A stretch of 64,000 nt of DNA from Tardiphaga alba (lineage in GTDB: Bacteria > Pseudomonadota > Alphaproteobacteria > Rhizobiales > Xanthobacteraceae), in contig NZ_CP036498.1 of the NCBI RefSeq assembly GCF_018279705.1, forward strand, positions 4,977,001-5,041,000. Direction: 5' to 3'. Of the stretch, positions 51,929-60,116 are shown one piece after another. Both the position numbers and the translations under genes were made by a program. The first letter of the stretch is position 1, and every line of letters starts with the position of its first letter. Below the pieces are notes generated by a model, which searched no databases, was not told where the DNA came from, and worked only from the letters and a program-made list of their open reading frames with translations.

Positions 51929-52417
51929 ATGAACGCGTTCCGCGAAGGTGTGGAAAGCATGATCCCGGCGTTGCGGCGTTATGCCCGCGCGCTGGCTCGC
52001 GATACCGACATTGCCGATGACCTCGTGCAGGACACGCTGGTGCGCGCGTTGCGCTCCGAGCGGCTGTTCATCGGCGGCGACCTGCGCAGCTGGCTCTACA
52101 CGATCCTGACCAACCTGAACCGCAATCGCCGCCGCTCGTTGGCGCGAAAGCCGGTGTTCACCGAACTTTACGATAACAATGCCGATGCATCGGGCACCGA
52201 AGCCGAAGGGCGCGACATCACGCGCGCTTTGGCAGCACTTGTGGAGGAGCAGCGCGCGGTGTTGCTGCTCGTGATGCTCGAAGGGCTCAGCTATCGCGAG
52301 GTCGCCGACATCCAGGGCGTGCCGATCGGCACCGTGATGTCGCGCCTCGCCCGTGCCCGTGCCCATGTCAAAGCCTATCTCGACGGCGAGCGCCCGGCGC
52401 TCCGCGCGGTCAAGTGA
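51929..52417 (+). CDS. ECF-type RNA polymerase sigma factor
   Basis: A 162-residue sigma factor. Region 2 is ALRRYARALARDTDIADDLV with QDTLVRALR; region 4 is EEQRAVLLLVMLEGLSYREV and ADIQGVPIGTVMSRLARARA. ATG 51929 was chosen because it directly precedes region 2; an open frame runs back to 51833 without motifs. It is followed 17 nt later by an anti-sigma gene, the usual pairing. The stimulus is unknown. Its own promoter should resemble the target consensus, but I could not identify -35/-10 boxes with confidence in the 238-nt divergent gap with fabI. Confidence 0.9.
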   Translation: MNAFREGVESMIPALRRYARALARDTDIADDLVQDTLVRALRSERLFIGGDLRSWLYTILTNLNRNRRRSLARKPVFTELYDNNADASGTEAEGRDITRALAALVEEQRAVLLLVMLEGLSYREVADIQGVPIGTVMSRLARARAHVKAYLDGERPALRAVK

Positions 52418-52434
52418 TTTCAGAGGAACCGGAA

Positions 52435-53211
52435 ATGACCGACCCGAAAATCCCCGTCACCGAAGACGAACTGCACGCCTTCGTCGATGACGAATTGCCG
52501 ACCGAGCGCCGCGCCGATGTGGAAGCCTGGCTGGCCGCGCATCCGGACGATGCCGAGCGCGTGCGCTCCTGGCGCAGTATGGCCGATCTCCTTCATGCGC
52601 GTTACGACGCGGTGGCCGAGGAGCCGGTGCCGCAGCGCCTCGAACTCGAGCGCCTGACGCGGCAGTCGCAATCGCGGTCGTGGATCTACGGCGCCATTGC
52701 TGCGGCCCTCGTCGCCTTCATTGCCGGCGGCAGCGTCGGCTGGTTGGCGCATGGCGCCTCCGCGTCATCGCCGAGCTTCCGGACCTTTGCGCTGGATGCG
52801 CTCGATGCCCATCGCACCTATGTGGTGGAAGTCCGTCATCCCGTCGAAGTCGCAGGCAACGAGCGTGCGCATCTGCAGCAGTGGCTGTCGAAGCGCGTCG
52901 GCTATGCCATCAAGGCGCCGGATCTCGACTCGAGCGGCCTGAAGCTCGTCGGTGGACGCCTGTTGCCCGGCCCTGATGCGCCGGCCGCGTTCTTCATGTA
53001 CGAGACCGCCAGCGGCGAGCGTTTCACGCTGTATACATCGCGCGCCAAAACCGACACGACCTCGATGCGCTACGCCTCGCAGGACAAGGACGGCGCCATG
53101 TTCTGGGCCGACAAGGGCGTTGGCTATGTGGTGTCAGGCACATCCGACAAGGAGCGCCTGAACACGGTGGCGCGGGCGATCTACGATCAGACGGATAAGG
53201 TGGGCGGGTGA
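52435..53211 (+). CDS. Membrane-bound anti-sigma factor
   Basis: A 258-residue protein. The N-terminal part (EDELHAFVDDELPTERRADV) is the anti-sigma domain pattern with acidic helix, but has no zinc-binding HxxxCxxC. A single membrane helix spans about residues 89-112 (IYGAIAAALVAFIAGGSVGW). The periplasmic half (RTYVVEVRHPVEVAGNERAH, LVGGRLLPGPDAPAAFFMYE) resembles other RsiW-like receiver domains. ATG 52435 has GAGGAACCGGA just upstream. It is co-transcribed with the sigma factor at 51929 and would hold it inactive at the membrane. Confidence 0.88.
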   Translation: MTDPKIPVTEDELHAFVDDELPTERRADVEAWLAAHPDDAERVRSWRSMADLLHARYDAVAEEPVPQRLELERLTRQSQSRSWIYGAIAAALVAFIAGGSVGWLAHGASASSPSFRTFALDALDAHRTYVVEVRHPVEVAGNERAHLQQWLSKRVGYAIKAPDLDSSGLKLVGGRLLPGPDAPAAFFMYETASGERFTLYTSRAKTDTTSMRYASQDKDGAMFWADKGVGYVVSGTSDKERLNTVARAIYDQTDKVGG

Positions 53212-53215
53212 GTTC

Positions 53216-53304
53216 GTAGCCCGGATGGAGCGCAGCGCAATCCGGGGACCGGCGATTTGCTGATGCTCTGAAACCCGGATTTCGCTGCTCTCCATCCGGG
53301 CTAC
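53216..53304. repeat. Palindromic intergenic element, family B
   Basis: GTAGCCCGGATGGAGCGCAG is mirrored by CTCTCCATCCGGGCTAC, between the anti-sigma and DnaJ genes, which converge here. Confidence 0.9.
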
Positions 53305-53310
53305 AGATTC

Positions 53311-54294
53311 TTACATCTCGCTCCGCGGATTATACGGATGTCCGCTCTGCCACTTCTCCATCAGCGCTTCCAGTTCGGCGTCGTTGCCGTCCGGGAGCAT
53401 GATGCGGGTGGTGAAGTAGAGATCGCCGGCGCCATCGGCCTTCGGCATGCCCTTGCCCTTGAGGCGAAACACGCGGCCGCTGGAGGTGTTCTTCGGGATC
53501 GAGAGTTCGACCGCGCCGGTCAGCGTCGGCGCGCGCACCTTGGCGCCCAGCACGGCTTCATAGAGCGTGATCGGCAAATCCACGCGCAGGTCGCTGCCGT
53601 CGATCTTGAAGGTCGCATGCGGGGCGATGGTCACCGTGATCATGAGATCGCCGGCGCGATGGCCGGGCGCGGTTTCGCCCTGGCCGCGCAGACGGATCTG
53701 CTGACCATTGGTGACGCCGGCCGGGACCTTGACGTTCAGCTCCTTGCCCGTCGATAGCCGGACGCGCTTCTCGGTGCCCTTGACGGACTCCTCGAGCGTG
53801 ACGGTCATGGCGACACTGATGTCGAGATCGGGAATGCCGCCGCCATAGGCGCCACCACCTCCGAAACCGCCGCCGTCGAATTCGAATGACTGCGCGCCGC
53901 CGCGGGCACCGCGACCGGCTGCGCCGCCGAACATGCTGTTGAGGATATCCTCGAAGCCTGCCCCACCGGCGCCCGCGCCGCCGAAGCCGCCCTGCGGGCC
54001 ACCGCGGAATGCATGTTCGAAGCCGCCGCGCGCACCGCCGCGGCCGCCACCCGGAAAGCCCTGGAAACGCGGTTTGCCCTCGGCATCGATCTCACCGCGG
54101 TCGAACTGCTTGCGCTTGTCCTCGTCGCCGAGGATTTCGTTGGCCGAATTCACCTCCGAAAACCGCTCCGCGGCCTTCGGATCATCTTTGTTGGCGTCGG
54201 GATGATGCTTCTTGGCGAGCTTGCGAAAGGCGCTCTTGATCGCCGCAGCACTGGCGCCCCGCTGCACCCCCAAGACCTCATAGGGGTCGCGCAT
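53311..54294 (-). CDS. CbpA-type DnaJ co-chaperone
   Basis: A 327-residue J-domain protein. The J-domain is complete ([32 protein letters not shown] with the HPD motif). A Gly/Phe-rich linker (residues about 78-155) follows, then the two beta-barrel C-terminal domains ([40 protein letters not shown]). The zinc-finger CxxCxGxG repeats of true DnaJ are absent, so it belongs to the CbpA/DjlA-like type II group. It would stimulate DnaK. The gene is convergent with the anti-sigma gene. Confidence 0.93.
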   Translation of the reverse strand: MRDPYEVLGVQRGASAAAIKSAFRKLAKKHHPDANKDDPKAAERFSEVNSANEILGDEDKRKQFDRGEIDAEGKPRFQGFPGGGRGGARGGFEHAFRGGPQGGFGGAGAGGAGFEDILNSMFGGAAGRGARGGAQSFEFDGGGFGGGGAYGGGIPDLDISVAMTVTLEESVKGTEKRVRLSTGKELNVKVPAGVTNGQQIRLRGQGETAPGHRAGDLMITVTIAPHATFKIDGSDLRVDLPITLYEAVLGAKVRAPTLTGAVELSIPKNTSSGRVFRLKGKGMPKADGAGDLYFTTRIMLPDGNDAELEALMEKWQSGHPYNPRSEM

Positions 54295-54318
54295 CCGTCG
54301 TCTCTCCTCGAATATGCA

Positions 54319-54338
54319 AAAGGCGGGCTGGAGCCCGC
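54319..54338 (-). terminator. Terminator of the surface-protein gene at 54468
   Basis: A 7-bp stem GCGGGCT / AGCCCGC (54323-54329 with 54332-54338) is followed on the minus strand by CTTTT. It lies about 130 nt past the stop codon. Confidence 0.5.
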
Positions 54339-54431
54339 GTAAATGGCGTGCAGGATATGCCTGCTTGCTCTGTCATCTGGGGTGTTCGTGTCATTTTTGC
54401 AACGGGATCGCAAGCTTTGGCGTGGGAATTC

Positions 54432-54481
54432 AGCTTCGCTTCCAGTTCCTAGCTTCGCTTCCGATTCTCAGCTGCGTTTCC
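54432..54481. repeat. 19-nt tandem repeat spanning a stop codon
   Basis: AGCTTCGCTTCCAGTTCCT (54432-54450), AGCTTCGCTTCCGATTCTC (54451-54469) and the partial AGCTGCGTTTCC (54470-54481) lie end to end. The last unit contains the stop codon of the gene at 54468. Confidence 0.6.
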
Positions 54482-54989
54482 ATGGCACGAGGGTCCGCAC
54501 GTCCCAACGGCCGCGCTCGCCTTTACAGGCCGCCCCCTGCATCCAACTTTCGGTGGTGCCGTTGACATAGGACGCGAGGAAATCCCGGCAGGTCTTGCCC
54601 TCGGCGACATAGGCACTGGAGAGCGGCGTCACCGACCCACGCGCGCCGGTTGCAGGATTCTCCCATGGCTGGCTGGAGTCGCGGCTGCCTTTGGTCAGGA
54701 CGTCGCTGGCAGCATTGCGGGCCAGCGCCAGATCGGCCTCGGTCGGATCGTAATTCACTGCGCGCGATATCGGCGTGATCGAGCCCGTGACGTCGCCACT
54801 TTCCATTTTCGCGAACGGGCCGTCATCGCTGCGCATGATGCTGCAGCCGCCCAGACCCGTCCCGATGAGAATAGCTGTCAAAGCCGCCCGAAGCGGGCAC
54901 AGACCCGATAGGCCAATGCGGTCGCGTGTCCTATATAGGTCATGCCTATATGAGGATTGCCGCTCGCACTCGCGGATGGGCCAACGCAA
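54468..54989 (-). CDS. RT0821/Lpp0805-like surface lipoprotein
   Basis: A protein of about 173 residues. [17 protein letters not shown] is a signal peptide with lipobox-like GLGGC, so it is probably an outer-membrane or periplasmic lipoprotein. The C-terminal domain ([49 protein letters not shown]) matches the 17-kDa surface-antigen-like RT0821/Lpp0805 family. The start is unclear. TTG 54989 has GGAG 7 nt upstream, but leaves a long N-region; CTG 54902 would give a better signal peptide. It is divergent from pdxH, and the two share a short promoter region with TATATAGG. Confidence 0.65.
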   Translation of the reverse strand: MRWPIRECERQSSYRHDLYRTRDRIGLSGLCPLRAALTAILIGTGLGGCSIMRSDDGPFAKMESGDVTGSITPISRAVNYDPTEADLALARNAASDVLTKGSRDSSQPWENPATGARGSVTPLSSAYVAEGKTCRDFLASYVNGTTESWMQGAACKGERGRWDVRTLVPWKRS

Positions 54990-55004
54990 TACGGAACTCC
55001 GGAC

Positions 55005-55646
55005 ATGACCGACACGACAGCCCCCATGAAACACCCAACTCCGTTAACGTCCGGTGATTTTACGGCGGCGGAGGAGCCGTTTGCGCTGTTTTCCGAATGG
55101 TTTAACGAAGCCCGGACCTCGGAGCCCAACGATCCCAACGCCATGGCGCTGGCCACCGTCGACGCCGACGGGCTGCCCGATGTCCGCATGGTGCTGATGA
55201 AAGGCTTCGATGCCGATGGATGGGTGTTCTACAGCCACATCGCCAGCCAGAAGGGCCAGGAGCTCGCCGGCAATCCCAAGGCCGCCCTTCTGTTTCACTG
55301 GAAGTCGCTGCGCCGGCAGGTCCGCGTCCGCGGTCCGGTGACGCCCGTGACTGCCGAGGAAGCCGACGAATATTTCGCCAGCCGCCCAAAGCAGGCGCAA
55401 ATCGGCGCCTGGGCCAGCAAACAGTCGCAGCCGCTGGAGAGCCGTTTTGCCTTCGAGCAAGCCATCGCCAAGGAAGGCGCGAAATACCTGATCGGCAATG
55501 TGCCGCGTCCACCCGGCTGGAGCGGATGGCGCATCACGCCGGAGCGCATCGAGTTCTGGCACGACCGCCCGTATCGCCTGCATGACCGCATCGAATTCCG
55601 CCGCGAGGCCGCAGGCGCCTGGACCAAAGTAAGGATGTATCCGTGA
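55005..55646 (+). CDS. pdxH: Pyridoxine/pyridoxamine 5'-phosphate oxidase
   Basis: A 213-residue FMN enzyme that makes pyridoxal 5'-phosphate. [20 protein letters not shown] and [20 protein letters not shown] are the FMN/PLP sites, [20 protein letters not shown] the core barrel, and [17 protein letters not shown] with [10 protein letters not shown] the C-terminal signature. ATG 55005 follows CCGGAC; the frame extends to 54957. It overlaps the next SDR gene by 4 nt (GTGA), so the two are co-translated. Confidence 0.95.
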   Translation: MTDTTAPMKHPTPLTSGDFTAAEEPFALFSEWFNEARTSEPNDPNAMALATVDADGLPDVRMVLMKGFDADGWVFYSHIASQKGQELAGNPKAALLFHWKSLRRQVRVRGPVTPVTAEEADEYFASRPKQAQIGAWASKQSQPLESRFAFEQAIAKEGAKYLIGNVPRPPGWSGWRITPERIEFWHDRPYRLHDRIEFRREAAGAWTKVRMYP

Positions 55647-56431
55647 ATTCCGAGCCCTCGGCGCGACCGAAATCTGCCTCTCATACCGGCTCGAACGCGC
55701 CCAAGCGCACGATGCTGCTGACCGGTGCCAGCCGCGGCATCGGCCACGCCACCGTGATGCGGTTTTCCAGCGCCGGCTGGCGCGTGCTGACCTGTTCGCG
55801 GCATCCATTTCCGGAAGTCTGCCCGTGGGACGCGGGACCCGAAGACCACATCCAGGTCGACCTCGCCAATCACGACGACACCGCCCGCGCCATCGACGAG
55901 ATCAAGGAGCGGCTCAATGGCGGCGCCCTGCATGCGCTGGTGAACAATGCCGCGATTTCGCCGAAGGCCGAAGGCGGCGCGCGCATGGGCTCGATCGGCA
56001 CCGACGTCGCCACCTGGACCCATGTGTTCAACGTCAATTTCTTCGCGCCGATCATGATGGCGCGTGGATTGATTGAACAGCTCAAGGCCGCGAAGGGCTC
56101 GGTGGTGAATGTCACCTCCATCGCCGGCTCGCGCGTGCATCCGTTTGCCGGTGCGGCTTACGCGACATCGAAGGCGGCGCTCGCCGCACTGACCCGCGAG
56201 ATGGCGTCGGATTTCGGCCCGCTGGGCGTGCGCGTCAATGCGATCGCGCCGGGCGAGATCGATACATCGATCCTGTCGCCGGGCACGCAGGCCATCGTCG
56301 ATCAGCAGATCCCGATGCATCGTCTGGGCACACCGGACGAAGTTGCCAAGATCATCTATGTGCTGTGCACGGAGACCAGCTCATACGTGAACGGCGCCGA
56401 GATCCACATCAATGGCGGTCAGCACGTGTGA
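55643..56431 (+). CDS. SDR-family oxidoreductase
   Basis: A 262-residue short-chain dehydrogenase. [20 protein letters not shown] is the cofactor motif, [12 protein letters not shown] the NNAG motif, [15 protein letters not shown] the catalytic Ser region and [15 protein letters not shown] the YxxxK motif. The C-terminus [17 protein letters not shown] is usual. It starts at GTG 55643 overlapping the pdxH stop. The pairing with pdxH is conserved in related Rhizobiales, but the substrate is unknown. Confidence 0.9.
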   Translation: MNSEPSARPKSASHTGSNAPKRTMLLTGASRGIGHATVMRFSSAGWRVLTCSRHPFPEVCPWDAGPEDHIQVDLANHDDTARAIDEIKERLNGGALHALVNNAAISPKAEGGARMGSIGTDVATWTHVFNVNFFAPIMMARGLIEQLKAAKGSVVNVTSIAGSRVHPFAGAAYATSKAALAALTREMASDFGPLGVRVNAIAPGEIDTSILSPGTQAIVDQQIPMHRLGTPDEVAKIIYVLCTETSSYVNGAEIHINGGQHV

Positions 56432-56433
56432 TA

Positions 56434-56564
56434 CACACGCCATCCCTCATGGTGAGGAGGCGCAAAGCGCCGTCTCGAACCATGAGCTGGCAGGGCTCCG
56501 CGTATGCGGCCATCCTTCGAGACGCCGCTGTGCGGCTCCTCAGGATGAGGGCTGAGTGTGTTAT
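56434..56564. repeat. Palindromic intergenic element, family F (single copy here)
   Basis: ACACACGCCATCCCTCATGG and GTCTCGAACCAT at the left pair with CCATCCTTCGAGACG and CAGGATGAGGGCTGAGTGTG at the right. GGAGGCGCAAAGCGCC and CGCTGTGCGGCTCC form inner arms. Confidence 0.75.
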
Positions 56565-56640
56565 GTTTTCGGGGATTTTTGAGGACAAGAAGTGAGGCTG
56601 GCGCCTTTCTGGCGCTCCTCCTGAGGGAAGAACCGGACCG

Positions 56641-56859
56641 TCAGTCCGCGTAAAACTTCCGCAGCATCGGCGCAGCGGCTTCGATGCCTGCACTCGAGCA
56701 ATCGTCGTCGGATTCACCTTCGAGCATGGCCGCACCGCAATGCCGGCACGTCCGCGCCGTCATGGCCTGTGCTTTGGCCTGAGCCATGCCGCGGCGCGCC
56801 TTTTGATAGGAGCGTAGATCGACGACGTTCCGCCCGGGCATTTCTGTTTTGTCAACCAT
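56641..56859 (-). CDS. Small zinc-ribbon-like hypothetical protein (72 aa)
   Basis: A 72-residue basic protein. RTCRHCGAAMLEGESDDDC has a CxxC followed by a third Cys, resembling half a zinc ribbon. The N-terminal part has RSYQKARRGMAQAKAQAM (helical, basic). ATG 56859 has AGAGGA about 6 nt upstream; the frame starts 15 nt earlier at 56874 in an unlikely context. A perfect 14-bp palindrome (56869-56882) covers the ribosome site. The family is not recognised. It may bind nucleic acid, which is inference from charge and the Cys pattern. Confidence 0.6.
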   Translation of the reverse strand: MVDKTEMPGRNVVDLRSYQKARRGMAQAKAQAMTARTCRHCGAAMLEGESDDDCSSAGIEAAAPMLRKFYAD

Positions 56860-56868
56860 TGCTGTCCT

Positions 56869-56882
56869 CTTCACTAGTGAAG
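56869..56882. promoter_or_regulatory. 14-bp perfect palindrome over the ribosome site of the small protein
   Basis: CTTCACTAGTGAAG is perfectly symmetrical and begins 10 nt upstream of ATG 56859, overlapping the AGAGGA Shine-Dalgarno. It could be a repressor site or an mRNA hairpin that hides the ribosome site. Confidence 0.4.
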
Positions 56883-57074
56883 GGGTTATGACAGCAAGCC
56901 CTAGCGCAACCGTTCAGCGAACCGCTCGAATTTTACCTGAAACATTATGGCGGGAACTAACGCAATCCTTTCGATAGTCTTTACCGATAAGGCATCCCGG
57001 ATCAGGTTTCCGTACGACTCCAGCCACTTCCTTGCCGGGACGACGGGAGACGGCGCTCTGACGGCCCCGCGCGC

Positions 57075-58055
57075 TTACAGCCAGCGCTTCCACTTGAAGA
57101 ACATATAGGGCAGCGCCGCGGCGAACAGCATCATCAGCAGCGCCATGGGATAACCGAGATCCCACTGCAGCTCCGGCATCAGCTTGAAGTTCATGCCGTA
57201 AACCGACGCGATCAGGGTCGGCGGCATCAGCACCACCGCCATCACCGAGAACAGCTTGATGATGTTGTTCTGCTCGAGATTGACGACGCCAAGCATCGCA
57301 TCCAGCGTGAAGGTGATCTTGCTCGACAGATAGGAGGCGTGGTCGGTGAGGGACATCACGTCGCGCTGCATGGTCTTGAGCTGGGCGCGCATGTCTTTCG
57401 ACCATTTCACGCCATCCGCCTCCGCGGTGACGAAGGTCACCAGGCGGCCGATGGAGACCAGACTTTCGCGCACTTTCGAGGTCAGGTCGCCCTTGCGGCC
57501 GATGGCGATCAGGATTTCCGAATAGCGCTTGGCATGGCCGGTGCGCTGGGATTCATCCGGCTCGAAAATATCGTGGCTGACCTGGTCGATGTCCGAACCG
57601 ACGCGCTCCAGAATATCGGCGCAACGGTCGATCACGGCGTCGAGCAGTTCCAGCAGCACCGTCTCGCCATTGGCATTGGACGGCGCGTTGCGCCCGAGCT
57701 TGAGTTCGACCGATGCAAACGGGCGCGGCGTGTCATAGCGCACGGTGACGAGACGCTGGCGCGTGAGGATGAAGGTCACGGCGGTGACGCGCGGGTTCTC
57801 GGTGTCGGAACCGCACATCAAGCTCGCCGTCATGTAGCGGGCGCCGTTCTCGATATAGAGACGGCTGGAGATCTCGATCTCCTGCATGTCTTCGCGGGTC
57901 GGGATCTCGACGCCCGCCAGCTTCTCCACCGCCTTGTCCTCGCCCGGCGACGGCTTCACCATGTCGATCCACACCGCATTGTCCGGCAGTGCCGACAAAT
58001 CGGCGGGTTCGGACTTCCGGAGAGCGTGATCGACAGGCGTGAAGACAGCGAGCAT
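57075..58055 (-). CDS. corA: CorA-family magnesium/divalent-cation transporter
   Basis: A 326-residue channel protein. The long cytosolic N-domain (LLELLDAVIDRCADILERVG, DVMSLTDHASYLSSK) is followed by two membrane helices, with the CorA signature YGMNF between them (IASVYGMNFKLMPELQWDLG). The basic KWKRWL tail follows the last helix, as usual for CorA. ATG 58055 is supported by GGAG 5 nt upstream; the frame extends a further 183 nt upstream to 58238 without support. It imports Mg2+ or Co2+/Ni2+. The 5' region is the longest non-coding gap in the window. Confidence 0.93.
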   Translation of the reverse strand: MLAVFTPVDHALRKSEPADLSALPDNAVWIDMVKPSPGEDKAVEKLAGVEIPTREDMQEIEISSRLYIENGARYMTASLMCGSDTENPRVTAVTFILTRQRLVTVRYDTPRPFASVELKLGRNAPSNANGETVLLELLDAVIDRCADILERVGSDIDQVSHDIFEPDESQRTGHAKRYSEILIAIGRKGDLTSKVRESLVSIGRLVTFVTAEADGVKWSKDMRAQLKTMQRDVMSLTDHASYLSSKITFTLDAMLGVVNLEQNNIIKLFSVMAVVLMPPTLIASVYGMNFKLMPELQWDLGYPMALLMMLFAAALPYMFFKWKRWL

Positions 58056-58486
58056 GGCGACTCCGCAATGATGGACGATGCAAACAGGGAAACCGCCGAA
58101 ACAGCGGCCCGAACCGAATCGGCGGGAGGAGACCATGCCCGACGCGGATGCAGCCCTCATGACAGCCTTCTTGCGGCGCGCCAACCCCGTTCTGCAACGC
58201 CGTCCACCATCGCCGTTGATGTCTGCATGTCGCGCCACACCCGTTCAGCTTGTGGCTTCGCCATCACAGTTTCGGGAGCCGATCGCGAGAATGCGTAAAC
58301 CTTGATCAGATCAGTGAATTTTCTGCGGCAAATATGACACAGGTCGCAACCCGCATGCTGCAGCGCGTATCTGGCCGCTGGAATCACGGGAAAATTCAGC
58401 GATACTGCGCTTAACGGAATCGTGGCGTTTAGGGGCCTATTCTGAGGACGTAACGCACGTCCGGGCCTAGCAACTGGAACAAAGTT
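58056..58486. other. 431-nt divergent intergenic region between corA and the L,D-transpeptidase gene
   Basis: This region holds one short plus-strand frame, 58135-58305 (56 residues, start MPDADAALMTAFLRRANPVL). It has a strong ribosome site (GGGAGGAG 4-5 nt before the ATG) but no recognisable family. It also holds the corA promoter region on the minus strand and, near its right end, the GGACGT/ACGTCC hairpin at 58446-58462. The lack of any clear promoter boxes means the transcript starts are unknown. Confidence 0.35.
58446..58462. promoter_or_regulatory. Inverted repeat GGACGT-N5-ACGTCC before the L,D-transpeptidase gene
   Basis: A perfect 6-bp dyad with a 5-nt centre (AACGC), ending 24 nt before ATG 58487. 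It could be a protein site or a leader hairpin in the mRNA. Confidence 0.4.
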
Positions 58487-59170
58487 ATGTCTCTCAAGAT
58501 TCGACTGGGTTTGATCGTCGCGGCCGGCCTGATGCTGTCGGCCTGCAACACGACCACCGCCATGTATCAGCCGGCACCGGAAGGCAGCCTGAAGCCGAAC
58601 GACCGTGCCCAGCTCGCCAAGGCGAAATACGCCAATGTGAAGCCGGCAGAGCCGTTCCGTCGCGCCATCGTCGATTTCCACCGCAAGGAACTGCCGGGCT
58701 CGATCGTCGTCGATTCCGACAACCACTATCTCTATTTCGTGCAGGACGGCGGCAAGGCCATCCGCTACGGCGTGACCGTGGGTGAAGAAGCCCTCGCCTT
58801 CTCCGGCGTTGCCCGCGTCGGCAACATGGCCGAATGGCCGAAGTGGACCCCGACCAAGGACATCCATGCCCGCATCGAGGGCCTGCCGGCCCAGGTGCCC
58901 GGCGGCGTGGACAATCCGCTCGGCGCCCGCGCGCTCTATCTCTATCAGGGCAACAAGGACACGCTGTTCCGTATCCACGGCACCAACCAGCCGGAATATA
59001 TCGGCGCCTCGATCTCCTCGGGCTGCATCCGCATGACCAACGAGGACGTCATCGACCTCTACAGCCGCGTCAAGCCGGGTGCCTTGGTCGTCGTGCTCGA
59101 GCCGAAGGCCGGTGACTCCCCGTATAATTCGAAGCTGGCCCTGCAGGGCGGCGGCGGCACGCCGTACTAA
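58487..59170 (+). CDS. L,D-transpeptidase (YkuD domain) lipoprotein
   Basis: A 227-residue exported protein. The signal peptide ends in the lipobox LMLSAC (Cys near residue 20), so it is probably lipid-anchored. The YkuD catalytic site is FRIHGTNQPEYIG with ISSGCIRM (HGTN...SGC, Cys nucleophile). It would crosslink peptidoglycan or attach proteins to it. It ends in a strong terminator at 59192-59220, giving a monocistronic unit. Confidence 0.93.
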   Translation: MSLKIRLGLIVAAGLMLSACNTTTAMYQPAPEGSLKPNDRAQLAKAKYANVKPAEPFRRAIVDFHRKELPGSIVVDSDNHYLYFVQDGGKAIRYGVTVGEEALAFSGVARVGNMAEWPKWTPTKDIHARIEGLPAQVPGGVDNPLGARALYLYQGNKDTLFRIHGTNQPEYIGASISSGCIRMTNEDVIDLYSRVKPGALVVVLEPKAGDSPYNSKLALQGGGGTPY

Positions 59171-59191
59171 GCTTCGCAACATTCCGATCCG

Positions 59192-59220
59192 AAAAGCGCC
59201 GGTGCTCCCGGCGCTTTTTT
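59192..59220 (+). terminator. Terminator of the L,D-transpeptidase gene
   Basis: AAAGCGCCGG / CCGGCGCTTT forms an extended stem with loop TGCTC-like centre and ends in six T residues (59215-59220). Confidence 0.9.
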
Positions 59221-59266
59221 ATTTGGTTGAGTCCAGGCCCGCTGCACGGCGAGAGAACGAGAAATC

Positions 59267-59308
59267 TGTAGGGTGGGCACGTCGCTTCGCTCCTTTGCCC
59301 ACCCCACG
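59267..59308. repeat. Short palindromic intergenic element
   Basis: CTGTAGGGTGGGCACG pairs imperfectly with TTGCCCACCCCACGG. The arms match a GTGGGCA-type intergenic repeat family. Single copy in this window. Confidence 0.5.
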
Positions 59309-59334
59309 GATCAGTTGTGCGCCGAAGCGCGTGG

Positions 59335-59514
59335 TCTCCCTCCCTCCAGCCGCGCAGCGGCGCAGTGGGGAGGGTCGACCGAGCGAAGCGGAGGTCGGGG
59401 TGGTGTCTATCCCCACGGAAGGACAGAGTGTGGGGAAGCACCCCACCCGTCTTGAAGCTCGCTGAACGCTCGCTTCAATCCACCCTCCCCAGTCGCTTCG
59501 CTCCGGGGAGGGAG
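59335..59514. repeat. Palindromic intergenic element, family E
   Basis: GTCTCCCTCCCTCCAGCCG and GTGGGGAGGGTCGACC pair with CCACCCTCCCCAGTCGC and CTCCGGGGAGGGAGG. The inner TGGGGAAGCACCCCACC region matches 60004-60015 in the next copy. It fills most of the 472-nt gap before the hypothetical gene. Confidence 0.75.
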
Positions 59515-59642
59515 GAGAAAGCTTCACTTCGGAGCGTGAGAAGCCAGTTTACATCCGATTAGAATAATTCCAAAAGAGCTGACCTAGTGCATGCGCAGGT
59601 ACCGGACATCCCGGTGCCGGGACGCCTGCCCGGCAATCGTGG

Positions 59643-59903
59643 ATGTATTCAGCCTTGATGTGGAAACCGAAGAAGAGCGCCGCCGAACTGGAAAAGATAT
59701 TCCGGGAGACGACCTTCAAGAGCATCGGGCCGTGGCCCGCGAATGTGCGGTTGATCATCTATCCGCTCAATGACAGCTGGCGCATTACCGTCGGCTATTC
59801 CGACGCCGCGCATACGCCGTTTCGCGACAAGCTCATGGAGCTGAGCGTCCATCTCCGCGAGCTTTACGATCTGGAAGACGATCCCAACAGCCCCTGGCGG
59901 TGA
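59643..59903 (+). CDS. Hypothetical protein (86 aa)
   Basis: An 86-residue soluble protein with a mixed alpha/beta pattern (FKSIGPWPANVRLIIYPLND, SWRITVGYSDAAHTPFRDKL) and an acidic end (DLEDDPNSPWR). The start is ATG 59643 or ATG 59658 (MWKPKKSAAELEK); neither has a strong ribosome site. It is flanked on both sides by family E repeats. I do not recognise the family. Codon use and the absence of low-complexity sequence favour a real gene. Confidence 0.6.
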   Translation: MYSALMWKPKKSAAELEKIFRETTFKSIGPWPANVRLIIYPLNDSWRITVGYSDAAHTPFRDKLMELSVHLRELYDLEDDPNSPWR

Positions 59904-59928
59904 TGGCCGCGAACGAGGACCGTCGTGC

Positions 59929-60092
59929 TCCCTCCCTCAAGCCGCGAAGCGGCGCAGTGGGGAGGGCCGGGGTGGGGCAACCCACGTGACGTCAGAGTTT
60001 GGGGAAGCACCCCACCCGTCATGTTGCTCGCTGAACGCTCGCACCATGCCACCCTCCCGCGTCGCGCGGCTACGCCGCGCTAGGGGGAGGGA
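59929..60092. repeat. Palindromic intergenic element, family E
   Basis: GCTCCCTCCCTCAAGCCGCG and GTGGGGAGGGCC pair with CCACCCTCCCGCGTCGCGC and TAGGGGGAGGGAG. The inner GGTGGGGCAACCCAC and GGGGAAGCACCCCACC blocks match the other copies. Confidence 0.75.
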
Positions 60093-60116
60093 GAAGCAAA
60101 GCGCCTTCGCTCGGAC

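Noticed and set aside
56940..56975. GGAAC in the gap before corA considered as an EcfG general-stress promoter.
   Set aside because: The matching CGTT box at 16-17 bp is not present.
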